A stretch of 5,424 bases of DNA. It comes from Collimonas sp. UBA1456. Lineage in GTDB: Bacteria > Pseudomonadota > Gammaproteobacteria > Burkholderiales > Burkholderiaceae_D. A program made the position numbers and the translations under genes. Below the pieces are notes generated by a model. The model was not told the origin of the DNA and did not search any database. It saw only the letters and a list, made by a program, of their open reading frames with translations. Numbering within the stretch: the first letter of the stretch is position 1; each line of letters begins with the position of its first letter. Shown piece by piece: positions 1-5,424 of this stretch. The DNA lies in NCBI GenBank assembly GCA_002325825.1, contig DCSW01000029.1:1-5424 (forward strand), in the 5' to 3' direction.

Positions 1-26
1 TGGTATCGATCTCAATGGTCAAAAGT

Positions 27-325
27 CTAGCCGACTTCACTTAATCGGCGCCGCACCGTTGCCAGTTGGGCCGCTGCGGTGGGGTGGCGGCGTGCAGGTC
101 GTCGGCAATGATGAAATCGGTTTCGTAGCCGACGCCGGAAATCACTGGTATCGGCGCGGCAGCAATGGCGCGCACCTGAGCGGCATCGTCTTTCAGACGT
201 AAAGTACCAGTGGCCAGAAGCGTATAGCTTTTGAAATTCAACACCTCACCGGCGATCCAGGACAGCAGAAAGCTGCGTTCTAGCATCCGCGACACCGCCT
301 AGTTCAAAGTGGAAACGATTAACAT
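27..325 (-). pseudogene. xseA: Exodeoxyribonuclease VII large subunit, decayed remnant
   Basis: XseA is the large subunit of exonuclease VII, which degrades single-stranded DNA in repair. The reading starts at ATG 325-323 and gives LIVSTLN, then an amber TAG at 301-299 where the family usually has a basic residue ([22 protein letters not shown]). It continues as [19 protein letters not shown], the N-terminal OB-fold region, up to LKDDAAQVR. The frame then jumps without interruption to [19 protein letters not shown], which belongs to the central catalytic region, so roughly 200 codons are missing at about 167-175. A further frameshift at about 80-90 puts the next conserved stretch ([10 protein letters not shown]) in another frame, ending at TAG 29-27. 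The intact protein is about 450 residues. Nonsense codon, deletion and frameshift together exclude function. The identity is recognised from conserved motifs and is fairly certain. Confidence 0.85.
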
Positions 326-490
326 TGGCGGTCCGCTAGGGCAGTTATCGGTGGCTCTGAGGGAGATGCATGCGAACTTTCAGTTTACTGATTAGTCGGG
401 AGCGCCCACATTGTAAGGCAGAGTCGCTGTACATCGATCCCAAAGTGATGAAAGTCAAAGGTTTATCAGGATTACGGTGTGCTTGCGCAC

Positions 491-521
491 AAACTTATCC
501 ACATGATCTGTGGGTAAGTTT
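491..521. promoter_or_regulatory. Inverted pair of DnaA boxes (pair 1)
   Basis: A perfect DnaA box TTATCCACA (495-503) and an inverted near-perfect box TGTGGGTAA (509-517; TTACCCACA on the minus strand, one mismatch) are separated by the 5-base spacer TGATC. The symmetry extends outward to 13-nt arms, AAACTTATCCACA and TGTGGGTAAGTTT, with a single mismatch. DnaA binds such 9-mers at bacterial replication origins and at some regulated promoters. The sequence match is direct; DnaA binding is inferred. Confidence 0.6.
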
Positions 522-536
522 AGAACTGTGTGACAT

Positions 537-545
537 TGTGGATAT
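537..545 (-). promoter_or_regulatory. DnaA-box-like 9-mer
   Basis: TGTGGATAT reads ATATCCACA on the minus strand, one mismatch from the DnaA box. It lies 20 bases beyond pair 1 in the same orientation as that pair's second box. Its support comes mainly from clustering with the other boxes. Confidence 0.45.
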
Positions 546-667
546 TCGCAGGTGTATTCATACCAAATCTACCATGAAGAAGCATTATAGATCGTCCTGA
601 TCGTCCATAAACCGCAATTTGTACCGGCATTTGACTCAATCCGCCACATTCGAAAAAACTTCTTTTT

Positions 668-680
668 AATCAATGACTTA
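668..680 (+). promoter_or_regulatory. IHF-binding consensus
   Basis: AATCAATGACTTA fits the IHF core consensus WATCAANNNNTTR at every specified position. It is preceded by an A/T-rich stretch (A-run at 652-657, T-run at 663-667), as strong IHF sites often are. It lies between the two inverted DnaA-box pairs, which recalls the E. coli origin, where IHF bends the DNA between DnaA boxes. Such a degenerate consensus can occur by chance, so the position relative to the boxes is the main argument. Confidence 0.45.
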
Positions 681-697
681 GTGTGAGTCTAGTGAGA

Positions 698-732
698 TTG
701 TTCACAAAGTTATCCCCAAAATCTGTGGAGAA
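698..732. promoter_or_regulatory. Inverted pair of DnaA-like boxes (pair 2)
   Basis: TTATCCCCA (710-718) and inverted TGTGGAGAA (724-732; TTCTCCACA on the minus strand) are each one mismatch from the DnaA box. They are separated by 5 bases (AAATC), the same 9-5-9 geometry as pair 1. A weaker copy, TTGTTCACA, lies just upstream at 698-706. The repeated geometry in a non-coding region makes chance occurrence unlikely. Confidence 0.5.
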
Positions 733-742
733 TTTTCGCCGC

Positions 743-780
743 GCACTGCTCGAAAAATCTGCATATTTTTCGAGCAGTGC
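743..780. repeat. Perfect 16-bp inverted repeat (hairpin)
   Basis: Arms GCACTGCTCGAAAAAT (743-758) and ATTTTTCGAGCAGTGC (765-780) are exact reverse complements around the 6-base loop CTGCAT. The stem has a GC-rich outer half and five A-T pairs near the loop. On the plus strand it is followed by seven A residues, and on neither strand is the stem followed by a T-run, so it is not a standard intrinsic terminator. It starts 10 bases after the second DnaA-like pair. It could be a structural element of an origin, a protein-binding site or a remnant of a mobile element. Confidence 0.8.
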
Positions 781-825
781 AAAAAAATCCTTTTAAATCA
801 GATGTTTCGGCATGGCTTGCAGCAC

Positions 826-834
826 TTATCAACA
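826..834 (+). promoter_or_regulatory. DnaA-box-like 9-mer
   Basis: TTATCAACA is one mismatch from TTATCCACA and in the same orientation as the first box of both inverted pairs. It is the last member of the cluster and lies 45 bases after the inverted repeat. Confidence 0.35.
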
Positions 835-842
835 ACCTTGCT

Positions 843-855
843 CACACAATGTGTG
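843..855. repeat. Short palindrome CACACA-A-TGTGTG
   Basis: Two exact 6-base arms flank one base. The size suits a dimeric-regulator operator upstream of the exb region, but a palindrome this short can arise by chance and no matching second copy was seen. Confidence 0.2.
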
Positions 856-1012
856 CGGAACTTGGGATGCCGTGCAGTCGTACTAGATATTGATCAAAAT
901 TTTCCGGTTCGGCACTGCGCACGCTTGCTCGCAACGCCTCAACAAGTTACATTCTTCATCTATGCAGATAATCCTCCCATTTGCTTCAGTCGTTATTGAT
1001 CCCGACATCACC

Positions 1013-1018
1013 AAGGAG
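1013..1018 (+). promoter_or_regulatory. Shine-Dalgarno site that sets the exbB start
   Basis: AAGGAG lies six bases before the TTG codon at 1025. It is the strongest ribosome binding site in the window. It shows that the exbB reading begins at TTG 1025 and not at upstream in-frame start codons such as ATG 890 or ATG 962. Confidence 0.75.
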
Positions 1019-1024
1019 TTTCTT

Positions 1025-1360
1025 TTGTTTGCCGTTATTCAAGCAGCTGACTGGCCGATCTGGTGGTTGCTCATTGCCACCGCATTGATTACCGAATGCC
1101 TTATTTACCTGCTTCGGACGCGTATTTTGCCGCCGCAACTGTTGCAGGAAGTGATCCGGATTTATCACAACAGCAAGATCAATGACGACGTCTTGACCAA
1201 TCTCGCTTCCAATTCGCCGCTAGGTAAGGTGCTGGCAGCCAGATTGGGCAACATCGATGTGATGGCAGCGTATCAGACCGTGGTCAACGTGATGAGAGCT
1301 GCCCGTCTAGCAAGTTTCGGAAGAATCAAGTTTGTCGCCCATACCAGTGGCCACAAGTAA
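1025..1360 (+). pseudogene. exbB'-'exbD: In-frame fusion of ExbB N-terminus to ExbD C-terminus
   Basis: ExbB and ExbD form the inner-membrane proton channel that energises TonB-dependent uptake. The reading starts at TTG 1025 with a strong AAGGAG site and is 111 residues long. Residues 1-76 look like the start of an ExbB/TolQ-family protein: FAVIQAADWPIWWLLIA and one membrane segment (about 10-30), then PPQLLQEV and SPLGKVLAARL. From about residue 78 it becomes the tail of ExbD (AAYQTVVNVMRAARLASFGR, ending FVAHTSGHK). The missing middle comprises the rest of exbB and most of exbD, about 250 codons by family lengths, removed without breaking the frame near 1244-1265. ExbB membrane segments 2-3 and the ExbD membrane anchor with its essential aspartate are absent, so channel activity is not expected. 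The last 29 bases overlap lpxK, so this ORF may persist as a translated leader for lpxK. Confidence 0.75.
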
Positions 1361-2408
1361 ACCGACGATCTACCACATTACTGAATCGATCCTGGGCGCG
1401 GCCTGGCAGCGGCGCGGGGTATTGGCTTGCCTGCTGTGGCCGCTATCGCTGCTGTTCCGGGCCGTTAGTGCCTTGCGTCGCAGCCTGTATGCGGCGGGGC
1501 GATTACGTAGCACGCGCTTGCCGGTTCCGGTGATCGTGGTCGGCAATATTTTCGTTGGCGGTACGGGCAAGACGCCGCTGACGATCTGGCTAGTGCACAT
1601 GCTGCGCCAAGCTGGTTATGTACCAGGTGTTATCTCGCGCGGCTATGCTGCGCACGCAACCGGTGTGCAAATGGTGCGACACGTCACCCAAACTTCGCTG
1701 GCCTCCGAAGTCGGCGATGAGCCGCTTCTGATCGCTACTCACGGCCATTCGCCGGTGGTGGTCGGACGTGACCGGGTTGCCGCCGCTGAGGCACTGCTGC
1801 AGGCGCATCCTGAAGTTAACCTGATCGTGTCCGACGACGGCTTACAGCATTATCGTCTGCAGCGCGACATCGAAATCATGTTGTTCGATTCTCGAGGTAT
1901 CGGCAATGGCTGGGTATTACCGGCCGGGCCACTGCGCGAACCGGCATCGCGTCGACGCGACTTTACCGTGGTGAATGCGGCTTCCATCCAATCGTCGATG
2001 CCGGCGTCGTCAATTCGCATGAAATTGGTAGGCGAGCTGGCGGTGCAGCTCACTGATCCGGCTCAGTGTCGATTGCTATTGGCGCTACGTGATCAATCTT
2101 TGCGGATTGCCGCCGCCGCCGGCATTGGTAACCCGCAGCGCTTTTTTTCGATGCTGAGCGCCGCTGGGCTGGTGTTTGAGGCGCTTGCATTGCCCGATCA
2201 TTGCAATTTTTCCGATAACCCCTTTGCCGCGATGACAGCCGATCTAATACTGATCACGGAAAAGGATGCAGTAAAATGTCGGCAAATAGAAAGTATCAAG
2301 CATGACCCGCGCATCTGGGTCGTGCCGGTGACAGCGCAGATCGATTCGGCGCTGTCACATCAAATACATCACATTCTGGAGAAACTCCGTGTACGCTCGA
2401 CTGCTTGA
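1332..2408 (+). CDS. lpxK: Tetraacyldisaccharide 4'-kinase
   Basis: LpxK phosphorylates the 4' position of the tetraacyldisaccharide-1-phosphate precursor to form lipid IVA, on the cytoplasmic face of the inner membrane, in lipid A synthesis. The 358-residue product is near the usual length and uninterrupted. A hydrophobic N-terminal helix (about 28-48) anchors it. The P-loop GGTGKTP is at 76-82, SRGY at 102-105, GDEP at 128-131, DDGLQHYRL (Walker B region) at 168-176, [13 protein letters not shown] at 191-203, a PDH motif with the likely catalytic histidine at 288-290, and TEKDAVKC at 309-316. The start used is TTG 1332, with GGAAGA seven bases upstream; GTG 1347 is a possible alternative that would remove five residues. 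It overlaps the exbB'-'exbD fusion by 29 bases and the next gene by 20, so it is probably translated by coupling. All family motifs are present, so it is likely functional. Confidence 0.95.
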   Translation: MSPIPVATSKPTIYHITESILGAAWQRRGVLACLLWPLSLLFRAVSALRRSLYAAGRLRSTRLPVPVIVVGNIFVGGTGKTPLTIWLVHMLRQAGYVPGVISRGYAAHATGVQMVRHVTQTSLASEVGDEPLLIATHGHSPVVVGRDRVAAAEALLQAHPEVNLIVSDDGLQHYRLQRDIEIMLFDSRGIGNGWVLPAGPLREPASRRRDFTVVNAASIQSSMPASSIRMKLVGELAVQLTDPAQCRLLLALRDQSLRIAAAAGIGNPQRFFSMLSAAGLVFEALALPDHCNFSDNPFAAMTADLILITEKDAVKCRQIESIKHDPRIWVVPVTAQIDSALSHQIHHILEKLRVRSTA

Positions 2409-2589
2409 CATCCTGGTTTGTCCGATCTGCAAAGGTCCGCTGCAACACGACAAGAAAGCCCTGGAACTAATTTGTAACGCCGACAAGTTGGCATATCCGA
2501 TCCGTGACGGCATTCCGATCATGTGGGCTGACCAGGCACGCGACATGAATGCCACGCCGGAACTGGTGGCGCCATCCGCTCCTCTGTAA
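2389..2589 (+). CDS. Trm112/YcaR-family small zinc-binding protein
   Basis: This 66-residue protein belongs to the Trm112 (UPF0434/YcaR) family, which characteristically sits between lpxK and kdsB in proteobacteria. It begins [16 protein letters not shown], with the CPxC knuckle at residues 11-14. It continues with the conserved [20 protein letters not shown] block (28-47) and has a variable tail. In eukaryotes and archaea Trm112 stabilises and activates methyltransferases; the role of the bacterial proteins is less clear, and a link to LPS synthesis rests only on gene order. The start is GTG 2389, with GGAGAA beginning 11 bases upstream, inside the end of lpxK, so the genes overlap by 20 bases. 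It is intact and matches the family along its full length. E. coli calls this gene ycaR. Confidence 0.9.
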   Translation: MYARLLDILVCPICKGPLQHDKKALELICNADKLAYPIRDGIPIMWADQARDMNATPELVAPSAPL

Positions 2590-2607
2590 GTCAGCGATAT
2601 CAATATT

Positions 2608-3387
2608 GTGAAAGCATTAATTCCTTTTACCGTCATCATTCCCGCACGTCTGGCGTCTACTCGCTTGCCGAACAAGCCGCTGGTCGATATCTGCGGCAAG
2701 CCGATGATCGTCCGCACTGCCGAGCGCGCAGCGTTGTCCAGCGCGACGCAAGTCATCGTCGCCACCGACCACGCAGAAGTCTTATTGGTATGCGCCAAAC
2801 ATGGAGTTGCTGCACGCCTGACTCGCGCCGATCATCCGTCCGGCACCGACCGCATCGCCGAAGTGGCGGCGACACTTGGATTGGAAGCTGATGCGGTGGT
2901 GGTCAATGTGCAGGGCGACGAGCCGCTGATCGATCCAGCGCTGATTGCCGCAACTGCGGCGCTGATCAGCAGCGAGGTGCCGATGGCGACCGCCGCACAC
3001 GCGATCGATGCTGCGGCTGATGGTTTTAATCCGAATGTGGTCAAGGTGGTGCTGAATCAAGCGGGACGCGCTCTGTATTTTTCGAGAGCAACTATTCCCT
3101 GGCACCGAGACGGTTTTGCGCAGACTCAGCAGAGTCTGCCACCAGCATACAAGCCGTTGCGTCACATCGGCTTGTATGCTTACAGTAATAACTTTTTGCA
3201 AACTTATCCAACCTTGGGGGTGTCGCCGCTGGAACAGGTCGAGGCTCTGGAGCAGTTGCGCGTGCTGTGGCACGGCTACGCCATTGCGGTGCATATCGCG
3301 GCTGCCACGCCCGCTGTCGGCGTCGATACGCCGGAAAATCTGGAACGTGTCAGGCTTGCATTCAGTACTGCCTCTGGCAATGTATGA
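2608..3387 (+). CDS. kdsB: 3-deoxy-manno-octulosonate cytidylyltransferase (CMP-Kdo synthetase)
   Basis: KdsB joins CTP and Kdo to give CMP-Kdo, the activated sugar used by the Kdo transferase on lipid IVA, in the cytoplasm. The 259-residue product keeps the family motifs in order: [15 protein letters not shown] (11-25, nucleotide binding), [11 protein letters not shown] (72-82), NVQGDEP (100-106, with the metal-binding aspartate at 104), FNPNVVKVV (140-148), YFSRATIPW (157-165), RHIGLYAY (185-192), [16 protein letters not shown] (206-221) and [11 protein letters not shown] (238-248, with the second conserved metal-site aspartate). The start is GTG 2608. It lacks a clear Shine-Dalgarno sequence, but the residues directly after it match the family N-terminus. 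It lies 18 bases after the Trm112-like gene and is probably cotranscribed with it and lpxK. It looks fully functional. Confidence 0.96.
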   Translation: MKALIPFTVIIPARLASTRLPNKPLVDICGKPMIVRTAERAALSSATQVIVATDHAEVLLVCAKHGVAARLTRADHPSGTDRIAEVAATLGLEADAVVVNVQGDEPLIDPALIAATAALISSEVPMATAAHAIDAAADGFNPNVVKVVLNQAGRALYFSRATIPWHRDGFAQTQQSLPPAYKPLRHIGLYAYSNNFLQTYPTLGVSPLEQVEALEQLRVLWHGYAIAVHIAAATPAVGVDTPENLERVRLAFSTASGNV

Positions 3388-3511
3388 GTGCCGCCACAGC
3401 GCACTAATTTAGGGTTTTCATCATCGATGTAAAAACAGGAATAGTGCTGCGAACCAGCTGTTTGGTAAAATTATATGGTAAGTTTCATGCAAAGATAGCG
3501 TGTATAGATGA

Positions 3512-4252
<741 letters not shown>

Positions 4253-4256
4253 GATA

Positions 4257-4285
4257 AAGCGTACTCGGGTCCGCTTCTTTATTGT
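4257..4285 (+). terminator. Probable intrinsic terminator of adk
   Basis: Starting five bases after the adk stop codon, AAGCG (4257-4261) pairs with CGCTT (4272-4276). A T-C mismatch and an inner AC/GT pairing close a TCGG loop, and CTTTATTGT follows. The stem is short and the T-tract interrupted, so termination may be partial. Confidence 0.45.
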
Positions 4286-4366
4286 ATTTTCTGTTTCTGC
4301 GACAGAATTTACTAACGCTTCTTTTTCCAGTAACCGTGCCACAAAATTAAAGTACGCAATGGCCGT

Positions 4367-4388
4367 ATATCCGATATAGATATCCGAT
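4367..4388 (+). repeat. Two 9-nt direct repeats in the adk-hppA gap
   Basis: ATATCCGAT occurs at 4367-4375 and again at 4380-4388, a 13-base period, with the partly symmetric ATATAG between the copies. The rest of 4253-4551 shows no gene I recognise beyond the adk terminator and a ribosome binding site for the hppA remnant (AGGAA, 4539-4543). The long minus-strand frame across it resembles no protein family. The repeats could be an operator of the former hppA promoter or chance. Confidence 0.35.
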
Positions 4389-4551
4389 GCGGCAGCAGTG
4401 CTACAATTATCAACGCCAGCCCAGGCAAGTCTCCGACAATAAAAGAGCAACGGAAAGTTTTGCAATACACAGTATTGGCTAAAAAATCCAGTGAAGTTGT
4501 GCGCTTGTCTTACTTTGTCGTGATGGTCGTTCCAAAATAGGAATAGCCAAC

Positions 4552-4788
4552 ATGGCATAAAGTCTATTATTTGCTGTTGCTTGCGGCATTGTCGCGCTCA
4601 TTTACGGATTAGTTTTACGCAAGTGGATATTGAAACAGGATCCAGGAGACCCGCACATGCAGGAGATCGCAGCAGCCATCCAACAAGGGGCAGTGGCTTA
4701 TCTAGTACCCCAGTACCGCACCATCGCTATCGTCGGCGTGGTGCTGTTCATCGTAATTAAGGTAATTTCTGGTGTAGTCTTCCCTTAA
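4552..4788 (+). pseudogene. hppA: Membrane-bound proton-pumping pyrophosphatase, truncated N-terminal remnant
   Basis: HppA is a large integral membrane enzyme (about 650-800 residues) that couples pyrophosphate hydrolysis to ion pumping. Here ATG 4552, with AGGAA eight bases upstream, is followed by GCA and then TAA at 4558, so translation would stop after two residues. The same frame then reads [20 protein letters not shown], a first membrane segment, then the characteristic block [18 protein letters not shown] second hydrophobic stretch, [20 protein letters not shown], follows and ends at TAA 4786-4788. Everything after about residue 78, including all catalytic loops, is absent. The nonsense third codon and the missing 90 percent of the protein mark a pseudogene. 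The identification rests mainly on the [14 protein letters not shown] block and is fairly secure. Confidence 0.75.
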
Positions 4789-4892
4789 ATTAAGACACTT
4801 TGGATGCGGAATTTTCTGTTGTTTGGCAATCAGTATTAAACGATAGGGGGATTGGCATGAAGAAGTCGTGATTTAGGGAGAGCCAGATAGTG

Positions 4893-5170
4893 GTGATTCT
4901 GAAAGAGGCCGATGGCTGGGCGATGCCGATTTGTTGGATCGCTGGTTCCGCGAAAGCGGTGCTCAAGCTGCACAGCAATCCGGTCGCCAGCTTCAACGAT
5001 GCCGGCTTGATGTTGCGATCAGCCGAGCAGAGTTTGGGGGATTACGCTGAGATGCGAATTCATGGTCGCAGATGTGCTGTGCGATAGCCTGTTGGTGCGC
5101 TTGTTCGAGCAAAGCGCCGGGACCGGACGCTGCGCATGCATCCTACTTCCTGGTCTACCCGGCCTACAAT
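4893..5170 (+). pseudogene. LysR-family regulator, effector-domain relic
   Basis: Pieces in alternating frames line up with the C-terminal ligand-binding domain of LysR-type transcription regulators: DADLLDRWFRESGA (about 4918-4960), then VASFNDAGLMLRSAEQSLG (about 4984-5040), ITLRCEFMVADVLCDSLLVR (about 5041-5100) with LFEQS directly after, and HASYFLVYPAYN (5135-5170). In intact homologues these form one chain of the type W..WF..AG, FNDAGLMLRAAEQGLGIALAR, LVADALRDGRLVRLF, YYLVYP. At least three frameshifts separate them. One is explained by a single extra G in the G-run at 5036-5040, another lies near 5113-5120. The DNA-binding N-terminal domain is not visible, and the preceding 4789-4892 shows nothing recognisable. 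The assignment is motif-based inference from several consecutive matches. The target genes cannot be told. Confidence 0.5.
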
Positions 5171-5392
5171 ATCCTGCTTTACCCTGATAGTCCGGAAGAC
5201 CCAGGCTTGCCGTTAGTAACGCCGCCGCTCCTGGATCAAACGTTGTTGCAGGGACCGGCACAGTTGCGGCTGATAGTACTGGACGACATCTGACGCAAGA
5301 GCTGCAAAATGTTGTATTTGAATTCACTGCCGCAGCACTTGCCGAAGCTGACGTTGCCCGATCTGCCGCCGTCGCGCTATCTGATACTATAA
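5171..5392 (+). pseudogene. DTW-domain protein (tRNA-uridine aminocarboxypropyltransferase-like) relic
   Basis: DTW-domain proteins (TapT/YfiP-like) attach an aminocarboxypropyl group to uridine in tRNA. The frame reads ILLYPDSPEDPGLPL, then PAQLRLIVLDDI, a TGA stop at 5291, then RKSCKMLYLNSLPQHLPK and DLPPSRYLI. Family members read LVVLDGTWRKSRKMLYLNP and later PSRYLIRKAH, so the match brackets the signature. The signature itself, D-G-T-W, has become D-D-I-stop. Each change fits one base substitution (GGN to GAC, ACN to ATC, TGG to TGA). The frame ends at TAA 5390, just where the conserved basic motif after SRYLI should follow. The N-terminal part with its cysteine cluster is absent; the relic begins directly after LysR-like sequence. 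A non-functional gene remnant is the only sensible reading. Confidence 0.65.
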
Positions 5393-5424
5393 ATGCTGCG
5401 TTAAAAGTGTACTCATCCTAGGCT

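Larger units (their letters stand above)
326..1024. other. Long non-coding region with origin-like signals
   Basis: About 700 bases separate the divergent xseA remnant and the exbB'-exbD fusion. Open frames here (for example 370-600 and 802-999 on the plus strand) match no family I recognise and have no good ribosome binding site. The stretch is visibly richer in A and T than lpxK or kdsB, especially at 645-735 and 750-800. It holds six 9-mers within one mismatch of the DnaA box TTATCCACA, one exact IHF consensus match and a perfect 16-bp inverted repeat, each listed separately. It may be a replication origin, a DnaA-binding or titration locus, or intergenic debris. The first reading is plausible but unproven, since no dnaA, dnaN, rpmH or mnmG is visible nearby. 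Confidence 0.6.

Noticed and set aside
370..600. Plus-strand 76-residue open frame
   Set aside because: No good ribosome binding site, no family resemblance, and it runs through the DnaA-box pair at 491-521; better read as non-coding.
743..787. Inverted repeat as an intrinsic terminator
   Set aside because: The stem is followed by an A-run on the plus strand and by GC-rich sequence on the minus strand; neither gives the needed T-tract.
802..999. Plus-strand frame after the inverted repeat as a possible relic of the dnaA start
   Set aside because: The bases at 805-823 loosely resemble the 5' end of betaproteobacterial dnaA and would fit an origin, but the match is short and does not continue in any frame.
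890..1024. Upstream extension of the exbB reading to ATG 890
   Set aside because: The strong AAGGAG site at 1013 and the ExbB N-terminal pattern both place the start at TTG 1025.
2355..3294. Long minus-strand frames opposite lpxK, the Trm112-like gene and kdsB
   Set aside because: They are shadows of strongly conserved plus-strand genes and show no motifs of their own.

Overview
The window looks like chromosome from a betaproteobacterium, most likely of the order Burkholderiales and perhaps close to Oxalobacteraceae. This rests on the gene order exbB-exbD / lpxK / Trm112-like / kdsB / adk and on the character of the proteins; it is recalled family knowledge, not a database search. The striking property is selective decay. 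Four genes for indispensable functions are intact: lpxK, a Trm112-family gene, kdsB and adk. Every other recognisable gene (xseA, exbB, exbD, hppA, a LysR regulator and a DTW-domain tRNA modification gene) is a remnant with internal deletions, nonsense codons or frameshifts. This suggests a lineage in active genome reduction, such as a host-restricted or endosymbiotic bacterium that still makes lipopolysaccharide.

Layout. Bases 1-325 hold a broken xseA on the minus strand. Bases 326-1024 contain no convincing gene, but carry a dense set of DnaA-box-like 9-mers, including two inverted pairs with identical 9-5-9 geometry, a perfect match to the IHF core consensus, and a perfect 16-bp inverted repeat. 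Together these resemble a replication origin or a DnaA-binding locus. Bases 1025-1360 hold an in-frame fusion of the start of exbB with the end of exbD, left by a deletion. It overlaps lpxK (1332-2408), which overlaps the Trm112-like gene (2389-2589), followed closely by kdsB (2608-3387). After a 208-bp gap comes adk (3596-4252) with its own ribosome binding site and a likely terminator. From 4253 to the end there is no intact gene: a truncated hppA start with a nonsense third codon (4552-4788), then a LysR effector-domain relic (about 4893-5170) running directly into a DTW-domain relic (about 5171-5392) whose DxTW motif has been destroyed.

How the genes work together. LpxK adds the 4'-phosphate to lipid A, and KdsB makes CMP-Kdo, the donor for the sugars placed on that lipid A. 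The overlapping lpxK-Trm112-kdsB cluster is therefore an outer-membrane LPS operon. Adk balances the adenine nucleotide pool. The lost functions (exonuclease VII, TonB-system energisation, proton-pumping pyrophosphatase, a transcription regulator, a tRNA modification) are the dispensable kind that reduced genomes shed.
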